This document shows, piece after piece, positions 25,387 to 38,852 of a DNA stretch of 64,000 nt; position 1 is the first letter of the stretch; each line of letters opens with the position of its first letter. This DNA comes from Diphasiastrum complanatum. Lineage: Eukaryota; Streptophyta; Lycopodiopsida; Lycopodiales; Lycopodiaceae. Both the position numbers and the translations under genes were made by a program. The DNA is taken from positions 5,003,246-5,067,245 of the forward strand of contig CM055098.1 in the NCBI GenBank assembly GCA_029204225.1, written 5' to 3'. The notes below the pieces were generated by a model. That model had not been told where the DNA came from, searched no databases, and was given only the letters and a program-made list of their open reading frames with translations.

Positions 25387-28300
25387 TCAAACTGCTATTT
25401 TCCCCAGGAAATCCATCTCAAGAATTTTTACATCAAAATTATCATCAGTTTTCACAATGCCATCCCCACCATCAATTCCTATAAGCTTTCCACTGATTCC
25501 ACGCATTTCGCCAAAAACAATCTTGATTCTGTCATTCTTCTTTGGCAGTACCAATTCCATCTCCGATTGGCTCGCTGTAAGATGCTCTCCCTCACCAGAT
25601 GCCCCCAAGGCAACTCTGCAGCTTCCATCCTACACCAACATTCACACGAGAAGTTAGCATAAGACATTCTCATACATGCATTACAATGAAGGTGGTAACA
25701 GGAAGAGCTTTCAAGTCCATTCAGACGCAAACCAAAAGCCTGTAAACATATTAGCATGTGTAGTCGAGTGTATGAAGACTATCACCTATTCAAATGTCAC
25801 CTAAGCATTGAGGCAACTTTGCATGCCACCACAGAACCTGGATATTAGATACAAATTACCACAATCGTTTAATGGCTCTGTGGACTTCATGCCTCGCTCA
25901 ACAGAATCCTAACTGCAATCTAATAATTGGCTCAGCAGCCCACATGCCCCGCATCAAATCAAAGTCGACTTCCAAACAACGAATGCAAGAAGCAAAAGTT
26001 GATATTGATCCAAGACAATAAGCAATGTGTGATAGAGGTATAAGACCCCTCGGTTCTTTGACACCCTACACAACCCATCTGTTCTTGGATACTCTACACA
26101 AGTGGGAAAAAAACTGTTTCATTTTTTGGCACTGACAAGCTGAAGAAAACTCCAATTTAGACCCAACAAACTGGCAAAGGATAACCCCTATCTGCAACTG
26201 GAATCCCGATTCAAGACCGAGAGGGATGGCCCACTTATAAGACAAAAAGTGGCCGCTGTCCAAGCAATAACTCATTAACACTAAGGGCAATGCTCTAGAA
26301 TATAATAAGTGACCGACATTGCTAGAAATTTCTCGCAGGAAATTCGTGTCCATTTGACAGAATTGATGGGCTCCTCCTAGCAAAAGGATCTAATATAACC
26401 AGAATGTTGAAGAAAATAGTGAACTCTTATTACCTGCAACACTTCCTTTATGACAGCAATTTGAGGTTCTCCTCCAGGTTTCCGTATGCTCACAACAATA
26501 TCTGGAAGTCCCCACTTCGCTTCAGAATTATGGCCTCCCATACCTGTAGTCGCACCAAACATGAATTACAATGAAACTCTAGCGTTGATTTCACTCTTGA
26601 GCACACTGTACTGCAGAAAAATGCTATGAGGCATCATTTCAAACCTGATGCAGGTGACGATGGGTCAAGCACTCCTATCCCTGGTGTCATGGGCTGACCA
26701 CCTGGTGTGCCAGGTAAGTAAGCAGGTGCTGCAGGTGTCATTGGTAAGCCACCGGGGGTCCCGGGAATGTACGGGCTGGGAGGACCTGCACAGAACGATA
26801 ACAGCATCCTTCTTCAGGGCATATGAGGAACATTCAAAATTTTGACCTGTCCTCAAAGGTAAATGTGTCGTAGTATAAACGCCTTAAATTACAGCATCAG
26901 CAAGTTGTAATACATTGCAACTAGAAACGTATAGACCTTAGCCAAAGATATATTGAAGACGTACCATAATTGGAAGTCATGTCATTCGGAGTGCCAGCTT
27001 CACTATAATTGCCACCAGGAGTATTTGCCCACCCCACACCAGGTGTAGGTGCTTCATATGACCTATGAGCTATTGGCGTTCCAGGCTGAAAAAATAAGGA
27101 CTCAGAAAAGGCATTTTAACACTGAAAAGTTTCAGAAGGTCAGACTGAGTTTCCATTAAAACCTAGACAGTAGCCTAAGGCTGCCTTCTGCTATACCTGG
27201 TAAGGACTTGCAGCTCGACTATGCCAACTTCCCAAAATCGCCTCATCACCAGATTGATCCCTGTTGCAGAAAAAACAATGAAAAAGTCATGCTCCATAAA
27301 AGATCCTGCTTCCCAATTCAAAACTTGGAATGACATTTCGACAGCTCTGAGAACGATTTCACAATTGAAAATTGTGTTACAAAAAAGTTAACAAGTAGTT
27401 CCATTGAACAATTTCAACTATCTAGTTTCTAGACATCCATCACGAGTCATCCATCGACCATAGTAATGTATAACAAAGAATATCGTCAGCTCCCTCACAT
27501 TCTTGTTAAGAGTTTTTTGCGTCATGAGCAAAATCAGACTTCAAGATCTTGATTCAAATTGGGTACTCACAATACTGTTGTTCTTAAACCACGATTTGCT
27601 AAAAAAAATTCTACATTGGACATATTACACAAGACACGTCTAAGCACCTACTAATTTGGTAAAACCAACCATTACGAGCTACTTCTGAGAAACTTCCAAC
27701 AAATGTTTAACTTGACTAGTTGAACCCACCTATGACTAGTTTAGTTGTATCCAAATGTTAGCAACAAAAAAATCACTAAAAGCTATATATCCAAACACTA
27801 CAACATCCCTACTCTCTTTGTCAGCTCCCAAAAGTAGGTGCAGGCCACATTCAGAAACATATGTTTGCATTAGCACCCATAGATTTGCACAAACAACATA
27901 CTAGTTTATATCACTTCTTTGGAGGTGAAATTAGGAAAATGAAGACTAAAAGTATTTGCCGTTCAAAGTAGATGCAAAGGGAGGCACTAAACAAAGAAGA
28001 AAGATGGCTCTAGCAACAAAAACATGAGAAAAAGTAACACCTCAAGAGGCAGTCAATCGAGAAGAAATGAAGGAAGCTCAATTAAAACAGAGGAAGGCTT
28101 ACGAAACCACTACAAATTTGTTGCTAAAAATAAAGGCGATGGGCTCAAGCAAAGAAGGAAAATGGATCAAGCAATAGAAGCACATGTGAATGTAACACCT
28201 ACAAAGACAAGCAAATAAGAAGACATTGACTTCGTTAAAACATACAATGGTGAAAGCTATTACAATAGAAAATTTGAAAATGAATGTACAAAGAACAAGG

Positions 28301-31300
28301 TTGACCAAAACTAGAGAAATCAACGCCGCTTGGTTGAAGAGAAACATGGAAAAGAAATAAATAAATTCATCTTTGTAATCACGACTAAGATATTTTTTGT
28401 TGTCTGGCCATTGTCTCTCTAATAGATCAAGTAATAAGGCGTCCATAGAGAAGTCATTTTGTTTTGCTGGCCAATTTTTTAAAACCCTAATTTCTTTACT
28501 TTTGAATAAGGTCAGTTCTCTCGTTTTTTTTTTGACAAAAGTTAAAAAATACATTTTTGGGAGCATAGGATCAAGGTGCACCTGCAGAAGCGACACATTG
28601 ATCCAAGTTTTCTCAAGGATTGCAGAATCAAAATTCTGCATTGCAGGGGGTACTTTTAAATTTTACGAGCATCGCTTACTTAATCCTCTTTTGAGTGGGA
28701 TTACCTATTTTAAGCTATTCTACAAGCCTTAAAGATCCATTTTCTATCCTTTCAACTTGCTAGAAAAGTTATTGCAAGGTCAAGTTTGAAGAGATTCTGT
28801 TTTCTGTTCTATAAGATTTTGTTTCAAAATTCTATGTGCTCTTTATGTTCCATACACGGTTCTAGCCAAGTCTCTATCACACTTTTTAGGCTCCCTTGTG
28901 TCCTTTCTACTAAGCAACATGACTACATATACAAGGATGGCTATTTGCTTTCGTGGCTAGCCTCTCTTTGGAACACTTGGGCTATTCTTGGATGTCAATT
29001 CCTTGAAACTTCTATGTTTCCTAGCGTACTCTCCAAGTTGAAAAGCTTGGTTTATCATATTGGCTTTGGATATTGATTCTTTGCAACCCTATGGATTCCT
29101 TTACATTGAGGGGCCTTCTTTCGTGAAGGTTCTATGTACAAGGGCAGCCTGGTTACTTCACATATGGCAGTCAGTACAGGTCTAATTTTTCCTTGAGCTA
29201 TCTTTTCAAACGCTTAATAGTAGATCTTTTCCTATATGCATCCTTTCATATGTCTTGGTATCTCCGTAGTTGGACGTTATTTATTTTTTCTATGGTTTCT
29301 AGCATACTCTTCAATGGTTGACCTAGTCACTCAGATTGGCTTTCGGTGTGTTTGGTAGCATTGTGCTATCTGGTATTGTACTCCAATGGTACGACAAGGT
29401 TGTTCCAACTGAGTTGGATGCGGACATGAATCATGACCCACATACATGCATAGTACAAGAACCACCATTGCTTTCTTCCTTTGCAAATGTAGAGGTTTGT
29501 ATTCTTCTCAAGGTACTTTTGCCTATCAATGTGCCAGCAAATGTGAAGTTTGTTCTTTAGGTCAATCATATTACATATGTCGGAGATAAGCATCCCTCTA
29601 TTTATAGCTTTATTGGAGGTACATTCGTAGAGCCAATCCCTAATGGTTTCTATACGGCATTCTTGGTCTATATGTTTTCCATCAAATACATTTCAACTAG
29701 TTCTTGCGCATAATGTCTTGCATTCATATAATTTCTAGGTGGTTGTTGTTCCAATTCCTAATGTAAATTTTTGACATATTTGGTTATTTCCTATAGTTTG
29801 GGATCTCCGTATATGTTGCAGCATTTATGAAGGTGCTTCTCCAACCTTACTAGTTGGCATGATCCATATTTAAAATATCAAGCTCATTGATATTTTCCTT
29901 TGTTCCTAGCGCATTGATATGTCCATGTGGTCTATTAGCTGCAACAATATTCTTATTGATCTGGGTAAACCTATGTCCTTTGAGGTTGGTGCCTTGATGA
30001 TCCAACTACTAACCTTACATGGTATTCTTGGACTATATGACTAGCTTGATATATCCAAGATGGTAGCCACCTTTCAAGAGACTATCATGATGCCTAGGCA
30101 TTTGGCATTCTTGAGGCATCCCATGTTCCTTGACAAAACTTCATGTTTTGATTCAGTGGATTACACTGTCACATTGAGGGCAATATTTTGACGACAAGAG
30201 TGTGATGGGGACAAAGTTCCACACTTCTATATATGCATGCCTCACAACTATTTTTGGGACTCGCAACCATTATATAATTTTGTTTTATTAAGTTAAACAC
30301 CCCCCCTCCCCCCCCACCCACCCACTTTTAAATAAGACTATTTTGCCTTAAACGGGGACCCTACAAGAAGGTCACATGTAAAACCTTCTACGCACTTTGC
30401 TGAATTGGTACATAAGTTACCACATCTTTTGGAATCTTAGTTGGAGATCTGCCTAAAGCTATCAGCAGCCATTGACGCTCCTTGAATTTTCTTCGTTATA
30501 GAATGCTTTCTGAATGTTGTTTCTTGTCTCTATACTTCATTTGATGCCAATATTGGTGATAAGTTGATAACAAATGTATTGTCAATATCGGTAATTAAGT
30601 TCATAACAAATGTACTCTTCTATCTCGGGCAATAACAATAGTCTCTCCATTTTGCTTCAGTACGTACTTCTATACAAGTACAATAAGTAAGATATTTTAC
30701 AAAAGAAGAATATTTAGAGGAACAATGATTTTCCTGGATTCATCTCGCCCATTATTTATTTCTCTCTCTCACCAAATCAACTTCCCAACAAAGGGATAGA
30801 GACTATAAGAGAGGATCTAAAAATGGAATCTGCCAAGTCCAGATATGTAGCAAGATGGAGAATAGATTGTGTTGTCTCCATACATGAGTACAGAATTAGA
30901 AATTTTTTGGAAGAAAAAGTATGCAAGTGAAAAAAAATTTCTTTGAGGGTCATGCTAGCAGCTTCTCCACTTCTTGAATGAGATTTGATTAAAAAACAGC
31001 TAAAGTTTGCCATATACCAAAATGAATTTTTGAAAAGCAGAATTATTTGGTGGTCACTTCACAAGCCAAAAAACTCAAGGTTAGGAAAGCAATCAACAAT
31101 TCAACCCCCAAAAAGTTGGTTATCTGACTACGGACTGTGATATGAACACCCCAAAAAAGATACACAAACTCAGTTTTCTGGCATGAAACAAGAAAATCAT
31201 GAGTCCATCACTCCATGCTTCCATGCACCCAACCTCACTAATCCATTCAAGAAGCTGAAAAGGAGTTGAAGGTAGTGATGATTTATTCAAAGCAGAGAGG

Positions 31301-34300
31301 AATTCAGTGTCAGAGATAAGCTTACATCATTCTAGGTAGGAACTGAAACAGAGGGTAGCAACAACAATTAATGCAAAACAAGAGACTCAGATTGATGAAA
31401 TCCAGGAACAAGTAAAAGTGAATGCCATTGTACAGATTGGCCATGAAGTTCGCGCATGGCTGGCTCTTATGTGAGATGGGCGCATGAACCTTTGAAGAGG
31501 ATCCCAAGGCTCACTAGGAGGAGTGAATCCACCATCCCTAACAGACAAATGAACCAAAAAATAGGAACTCGCACAAACTCATCCCCATTCATGCTTTATT
31601 AACTCTGATTTGTACTACTAACTAGTTTGTTGACCCGCCCCAATCTTATGGCAGTTAAGGACATAAAAGATTCTCCTTCTACTTATTAAAGATAACTGGT
31701 CCTTTTTGGATTAAAACAAGCACTGGATGTTAAATGACTCCCTGCCTGCAGCTACCGTGGTGTCCCAAATGGCAGATACAACACAGGACATGTATAAGCA
31801 TGCAACATATGCTAAATTTTGAAACGGCATCAGGAGTTTTTTCAAGCGATCCAAGTAGCATGCAGAACTGTTTGAATTTGTGATTGGAAGATATCCAAAT
31901 CCATAAATTCAATTTGAGAAGTTATGATGCCAGAGAGATATAAACTTAAAAAGTCAAGAAAATAATCTTGAAATATTACCATAAACAGCACAAGAAATTG
32001 AACTTTCATTATGGTTATTGTCTTTATGACAGCAAAAAAAGCATGGTGCATTTAAAAAGGCGGGATAATCTGAGATAGACAAAGAAGTGACCTTAATGGA
32101 GTCATTGCAGAGTAAGGATTCCATGCACGATCACGCATTGGTGTCCTCATTCCATCATGAATGGGAGTGGCTGCCATGAATGGTAAATTTGAGACACTAA
32201 ACAACTGCAGACAATATTGAATATTATCACCAAAATCTAATCATAAAACCTTCACTTCTCTGCCAATCTTACCAGAAGGATCTCTCATTGGGGTCATCAT
32301 ATATGAAGAATGCATAGGTGTCCTAGAAGGATGCGTTGGCGTCTCGCTACCATTACCATCACGTGGAGATTCTCTGCAAAGAAGATTCCAGCAGGAAAAG
32401 TAAGGGGAAGAGCAAAGTCACTATCAAAGTTGAAGTGCAGGTAACCAAAAAAATAATTCCAGAGGTGTACCTAAAGTTAGCTGGCACTTCTCCAACATCT
32501 GAGAGCTGATCTCGGCGCACTGTCATCATACCATAAAAGTTATGCATAAAAGCAAAATTTGCACATAGATAACGTAGAAATGAGGTTACATTGGGGTGGA
32601 AATGGACTCTGTAAAAACAGTCACTTTGGACTTTGGACCAACAAATATTTGATATTCTAGCAAAAATAAGTAGCAGACAAACAAGAAATGGGGAGTATAT
32701 ATGATATATTGATGGTATGTCTAAGATAAAGGAGATGTGCAATCTTCAACCAGTGGTGCAAGCCGATTCGAATCGGCCGATTCGTCCCGGTTCGTCCCAA
32801 TTCGAACCGGCTAGCTGGGTTTGAATCGGCAAGCGGTTCAAACCGTTTGTTTGGTTTGGGGCAAAAACAGTTCAAAACTGTTCCGAACAGTTCGATGGTT
32901 CGAACCGCGGGTCGATGCAACTTCAACCACCCTCTGGAATCTAACCACAAAGTGTTAGAACATCAACTTCATCATGCATAGCACAAACATGGAGTTCCCA
33001 GCCAGGTGCATAACGAACTCTCAATGCAACGTAAATCTAGGTATAATCTAATATTGACCTGAAATTCAAGCAGGACTATCAGCCTTAGATGCTCCCTACA
33101 TCAGAACCTGCTAATGATATGCTCTGCGAGTTTCTAAAAATCTTCTTCTCATAAGATTCCTGAAAAGCACATGTTTTCAAGGATATATTGAAGAATTGAA
33201 CCATTATTCACACCCAAAGAGAGAGAACATCTGAATTCATTACTTGAGCCTCTAGAGTTCCACAAAAGCTAAGAAAGAACTAAAACGTGAAACTCTAGAA
33301 TAAACTGCCAGTTTCAACTTGCAACAGCATCAATTGATAGTCGTCATGGCAGTTAAGCACAAAGACAACTACCAGGTAGATAAAACACATCAAGATCAAA
33401 TGAACATAAATCCAAAGGTAGCAGCATTACTGCTAAGGAGAAAACAGCAAATACCTGTAACAACTTTCATCTGAGACTCCAGCTCAATTCTCACTGTACT
33501 ATCAGTAGCATCCTTTACGCGTCCACGATAGCCCTTGAATGGACCTTGCCTGATCTTGACTGTCCTCCCAATCAGCCCATCATCTCCTTTCCGTCCTCCA
33601 TGTCGTCCTCCATGGCCTGAAACAGCAGCTTCTTGCTACATGAGCAAACAAGAATAGGCATGCCCAGAATTGGGCCAAATCGTCCATTGAACTACTATCA
33701 AGAACAGGATAGGCATGCCCAGAATTGGGCCAAATCGTCCATTGAACTACTATCAAGAACAGGATTTAATAACCCCTCTATGACAATGGCACAATCTAAA
33801 GACAGAAGACACAAACCATTTGAGGCAAGAAAGTGGTCATTTGTTGTGCTCCTAGAAGGAGACTGAAGGTAATGAGAAGGCGACTTCAACCCTCCAAAAC
33901 TTGAGACAAGAGGTGTCATAGGCTGCACAGATTGGGGAAACAGTGATTTTAAAACCACACTCTTCAAAAAAGTTAACATGAAGCCACTGTCAACATTCTG
34001 TTCCATGTGAACAGACTAATCTCCAATTCACAGCATCTCCTTGACTTACCAAACGATCATGTCCACTTCGAGCACCGCCCACAGCAACACAGGATCTTGC
34101 CTTGATGCAAATAAAACCTCCATTCTCAAGGTAATGCCGGTCACACATAAACAAGATACCTCGATGGATGTGCTCAACTGGGCCTTGTTTTGTCTGAAAC
34201 AATCAAGCAAACAAAAGGCCTCACACTTGTGCACTATGATTTGACCTTAACTTAGGACAGAATTAAATGCCATGATTCAAAACTACAAGTATATTACCAT

Positions 34301-37300
34301 TTTCAAGCAGTAGAATAACGGAATTTTCATCTCCAAACACACTAAAGCTTCATTTCTATCTTAAAACTGAAGCAAACCTTGAATGGCCCTTCCACCACAC
34401 GGACAATATCCTTTAAGTTCAAAACATTTCCTTCACGATCTTGCGCGCTTGAATTCTTGTCAAATATTTTCTTCCGCATCTCCCTTTGCTTTACAGTTAC
34501 CACTTCCTGTTTCTCAGGAGTCCCCTTCAGAATCTGTGGAAAAGATACTAGATCATGTCCACAGATCTGAAATCACTTTCCAAGAAATAGATACATTATG
34601 TTTAAACCTCACAGTACAATAAAGAAACTAGGAGATACCTGGCATCCATCAGGCTCCACTCTCACTATGACCCCAACTGTCGTCTGGCTGCAAGTAACAT
34701 GCACACAAAACTCTTAGATCAACATTGTTGCCAGCCTGAGCCTTTTTTGCTCATACTGAACTTAAAACTACTCAAAGATGTCTGCAATCTTGTCCTCCAA
34801 TAAGTGATGAGTTGGTATCGACTTCTTCTCCTCTCTTTAAGTTCAAGAGTTCAACTCCATGGAATCCACGGGACAAACGAGGACGTACAAGAGAAAAATG
34901 CTATCTTCAATCTGCAACACAGTTTTCCATCATTCTCTAGAAAATTTGTGAGCTTACTCAAGTAGAACAAGGTCATGAAGTTCATAATCTCCCAATTTGG
35001 AAAGTCCTGATGTAACCTCCGAGCTCTCAACAATACTGTCTTTGAGCACATGTATCTAACATCACAAAAAATCGCATTGTTACACTGCACATGCAACCCA
35101 CCCTTTTCAAAAAGCTGCAAAGAAATGGAATACATGGCATCTTAGACTAGAATAAAAATCTGACAACCACATATGGCAGAAAAAGCTTGATAGGCATAGT
35201 TCCTTACATCTTCCTTCGAAGTATCAGATAGGATGACTACCGAAATATCTTCTACTTTTACAATCATTCCTGTGGCACCTTCATGCTTTCCAGAAATAAC
35301 TTTTACGTGATCACCAGTTTTGAAAAATTTAGTTAACTGCCTCACCTTGAAGGTGACATTCCCCTGTGCTATATCAAAAAGCACAATCAGAAAAGGCAAA
35401 GTGTAGCTCATAATCTTGTCACAAAAAAGAGGAAACAAAAAAGGGGGGAAGGGATTGGGGAGCATAACACCACCTTCAGATCAATATTCTTGGGAAGTAC
35501 TTCAACATTGTCTTCGTCAACCTTTTCCACAATTCCCATGAGATTACGAAGATCACCTTCCACCACAACAACAGCATCTCCCTTCATAAAATGGCCTTTC
35601 TTCCTTGACGATAAAGTTGATGGAAGCCCCAGTGCATCAGCATTTTCATCCTCTCCAGGTTTATGGAACTTTTGCAGTTCATCTAAGGAAGGGACAACTT
35701 CTCTTGTGTGAATACTTCTCAAAGAAACATTCTTTATGAGGTATCCATCTGAAAAGCGCATATTCGCAAACTGATCATAGTAATCTCCTCGACTATTCTC
35801 CCTTTTGCGCTCGACTGGAATCCTCATATTCCTAGAATCAGGAAACTTAATAGTGATTCACTTGCCAAAATAGTACTCATGTCCAGACATTCATTATACC
35901 AAATAATAAGATGATCTGATAATTACAAATAAGCTTTGTGTTCAATATATGATTGAGACTGACGCACTTGACTTCCTGAATACTGATAAAACGTTGAGGA
36001 GGTTTAAAACCCATGCGTTTTTTGCCAGTATCCCTCCCTTCCTGCAACAAAGCATCCCCTTCATATAAATAACATAAATGAATAGACAAACAATCATAGT
36101 TAACAAAGCGATAAGACAACAACATCTGAACTCAGAAACAGTGAATTCAACCATAGATTAAGGTTGACACTTCAAACATACCAGCTTGGCTAAGACATCC
36201 TGCAGATCCACTCTAGGAACAAGCTTGATTGTTGCTCGCTGCTTCACATGATCCACATCCAATACCTGTTTTCTTCCAATACGTAATTAAGTAAGGACTT
36301 TATACAAAACTATCAAAGCACAGGAACATAATGAAATGCAGATAGCTACAGAAGCATGCAGAAAAGCGAATGATCAACTGCTCTAGCTATCACAATTGCA
36401 CCATATAAGAAAATGGGGGAAAGGTTTACAAAGAAAAGACGTCATATTGAAACAAGCTAGTTACCTTTCCTATATCCCCTTTGTATATTCCTGACTTTAC
36501 TCTAACCCAGTTTTCTTTGTCAATATCTATAGATTTCTTCTCAACTGACAATACGTCAGTCATTTCTTTGATAGGAACCAGTTTCACCATTGACTGAAAT
36601 ATCATTCGCATCCCCTTTATTGCCTGCATAGGAGATTCGTGCCATCAGATAATTTGTCTACAGAAGCTGAAATGCACAATCATACACAACTTTCAACTAC
36701 ATACACATCACTACCTGCCTTACGGAAGATTCCTTTTCAGATTCCACATAAATATAACCTTTCAACTGATCAAGAGCAACTGCAGACTTAATCAGAAGAG
36801 GTGGATCTTGGCCTTCCAAGTCAAGGTATTTCTGCATCAAACAAACTGCAGCCTCACGCTCATGGCCAAGCTGCACACCGATGCAAAAATTAAATGGAAT
36901 CTCCAACAAGTTTGTTCTGCTCATGACAATGAATCTCCAACTTGCAAGTTTGACTTCATTCACTCTGGTTAGTTGTCACAGTCTCAAACCATCAATTTCA
37001 TCTCATATCTAGTGTGGATTGTATGCTCGGACAGTCAGGAAGAAGAGAAGCATAAAATGTGCAGATTACATTCAAAAGCATTCATCTATCTCCATTTTAT
37101 CTTGAGTAATAATGAGTGCATGTGCGAGCCATAATACAACATATTTTGCATATGGAACAATAACACAACTCTACAAGCAGATTCTCCATTTATGTAAAAG
37201 CCATTTTCCATGTCTCAACGCAAAAATGTTGGTCATTATCAGCTCGGAACCTGAACTTAAGGCATTGGGCCACATATTTGCAAAAATACTCTAATGTACA

Positions 37301-38487
37301 GAGATCTATATATGCGACCATACAAGTATTTGAGTGCATAATGGAGGCAGTTACGTGGCCTGTACATAGACCATAAACCAACTAACCTTGTCGGACTAGT
37401 GCTCATCAAAACCTTCTTGTAAAACCCAAAAACTAAAAATGAACAGGTTAAGTGCTACAACACCACCTACGTCGGACTAGTGCTCATCAAAAACTTCTTG
37501 TAAAACCCAAAAACTAAAAATGAACAGGTGAAGTGCTACAACACCACCTACGAGTTCAAATTTGAACTGTATCACAAGCAATCTGAAATACTATTAAGTA
37601 AAGATCATAGGTATTTTAACTGAACCGCGCATACTGGTAAGCAAACTTTGGTATACTTCAAATACACATACAACCATACAGCAGGTACGGGCATACCGAA
37701 GCTCGGGGGCAATATTGTTGAGCAATTATAAAAGTAGAAAACTTTTCAAGAAACAAGACATATTCCTGATCTAGTGCAAAACACAACGATGTGTCCATGA
37801 AGGGAAAACAATGTTTCAGGGCGTTACCTGGCATTTAATCATCCACAGCTTTGGATCCCTAACTGATGGAAGTAAGGCTTGCTGTTCAACCTCAGTTGCT
37901 TCTGATTCATCATACTGTTCATATTCTTGACGTCCGTAGCGCTGCTGTATCATCCTCTCTAAATCTTCAACATCTTCGTTTTGATCATCCTGATCCAATA
38001 GGGAAGGGGGGCGCCGATGCATCCTGCGAGCTTCCTCCTCATCATGAAGGTCTGCCCCTTCGTCATGGATGAAATCTGCAATCAACCAGAAAGAAAGAAT
38101 TGGGTTCAAAATTGACCATTTGTTTGAGTGAAACAACAAAATTAGGGCTGGAACACATGCAAAGCACAGACAATAATTACCTTCTTCCCCTTCTTCTTCC
38201 TCTTCATCTTCATCACTAGCAACAGCCGCACTATCGTCGATGAATTCCGAACCACGTCTGTGCCGTCTCTTTCTTGGAGCTTCCTTTTCGTCATCATCAT
38301 CCTCATCTTCTTCGGCCACATCATCTATGAATTGTGAGCGTTTATACTTACGCTTTCGGCCTTTTCTATCATCTTCTTCCTCCTCTTCCTCCTCTTCCTC
38401 TTCCTCTTCCTGCTCTATCTCATCCATCTCATCTTCTTCCTCCTCCACTTCCTCATCCTCCTCATCATCATCATAATGCTTAGCCAT
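25387..38487 (-). CDS. SPT5: Transcription elongation factor SPT5 (DSIF large subunit)
   Basis: SPT5 pairs with SPT4 on RNA polymerase II and controls pausing and elongation in the nucleus. Hand splicing with GT-AG borders gives 23 exons: 38181-38487, 37828-38075, 36715-36870, 36465-36623, 36182-36265, 35968-36041, 35474-35831, 35208-35363, 34958-35055, 34639-34687, 34378-34533, 34050-34193, 33817-33922, 33455-33616, 32471-32519, 32273-32373, 32092-32170, 31490-31537, 27197-27260, 26965-27085, 26645-26785, 26434-26543, 25387-25629. They total 3213 nt in one frame, 1070 residues, close to the roughly 1040 of Arabidopsis. An in-frame TGA precedes the ATG. Domains: acidic N-terminus with FIDD motifs (1-165), NGN (about 176-262), KOW repeats near 276, 425, 476, 535, 605 and 715, a TP-rich C-terminal repeat region (about 770-965, TPMRD and PGTPGG units, expected targets of CDK9-type kinases), and a last KOW near 1010-1060. 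No WG/GW repeats, so not SPT5L/KTF1. The 48-nt exon 31490-31537 is the least certain. Confidence 0.95.
27261..31489 (-). other. 4.2-kb SPT5 intron, probably swollen by old insertions
   Basis: Other SPT5 introns here are 91-957 bp; this one is 4229 bp. It lies between exons coding for the start and middle of the C-terminal repeat region. It holds a minus-strand 180-codon frame of unknown meaning (28099-28641), a long pyrimidine-leaning stretch (28740-30250), a phrase near 30170-30225 (GAGGGCAATATTTTGACGAC, then GTGTGATGGGGAC) of the kind seen near the 3' end of gypsy pol, and a C-rich run (30297-30325). Retroelement origin is inferred. Confidence 0.5.
32755..32915. repeat. Palindrome-rich block in an SPT5 intron
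   Basis: Dense short palindromes built from GATTCGAATC, CCGGTTCG, GGTTCAAACC and GGTTCGAACC words. It lies in the intron 32520-33454 and is much more GC-rich than its flanks. Likely a short non-autonomous element. Confidence 0.6.
33654..33763. repeat. Tandem duplication, 2 x 55 bp, in an SPT5 intron
   Basis: Two near-identical 55-bp copies start at 33654 and 33709 (ATAGGCATGCCCAGAATTGG...). Both lie inside the intron 33617-33816. Confidence 0.95.
37390..37551. repeat. Tandem duplication, 2 x 81 bp, in an SPT5 intron
   Basis: Copies start at 37390 and 37471 (GTCGGACTAGTGCTCATC...) and differ at only a few positions. They lie in the second intron (36871-37827). Confidence 0.95.
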
Positions 38488-38818
38488 TGATCAAATCACA
38501 AAAAGAACGAAACCCTATCACTGAAACCCTAGCTATCACTGTGATGCCTCCTTTCTTACTTATGAAGAAATTGCAAGAACAATGTTATGAATCGGCCTCA
38601 GCGCTGCAGATTGTTGAAGCGATATATATAGATGAAGGAACTGCGATTCCTGAAACTGCTGCTGCTGAATCCTTTGCCCTAAGTCATCTACATATTGTTG
38701 AAATCGCTAAATTATATCACTGAAGTGTTGTAGCGATGGCAAATTCATGAAGACATAACCGAATGATGAAGCGATGGCAGAATAAAAGAGCAATGGGAAC
38801 GACAATGGATCGCGAGCT

Positions 38819-38852
38819 ATGGGGATGGGGATGGGGATGGCGATGGCGATGG
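38819..38852. repeat. GGGGAT/GGCGAT hexanucleotide repeat upstream of SPT5
   Basis: Three GGGGAT units followed by two GGCGAT units, about 330 bp upstream of the SPT5 start codon. Confidence 0.85.

Noticed and set aside
38240-38476. Plus-strand Ser-rich frame opposite the SPT5 start
   Set aside because: Antisense shadow of the acidic SPT5 N-terminus.
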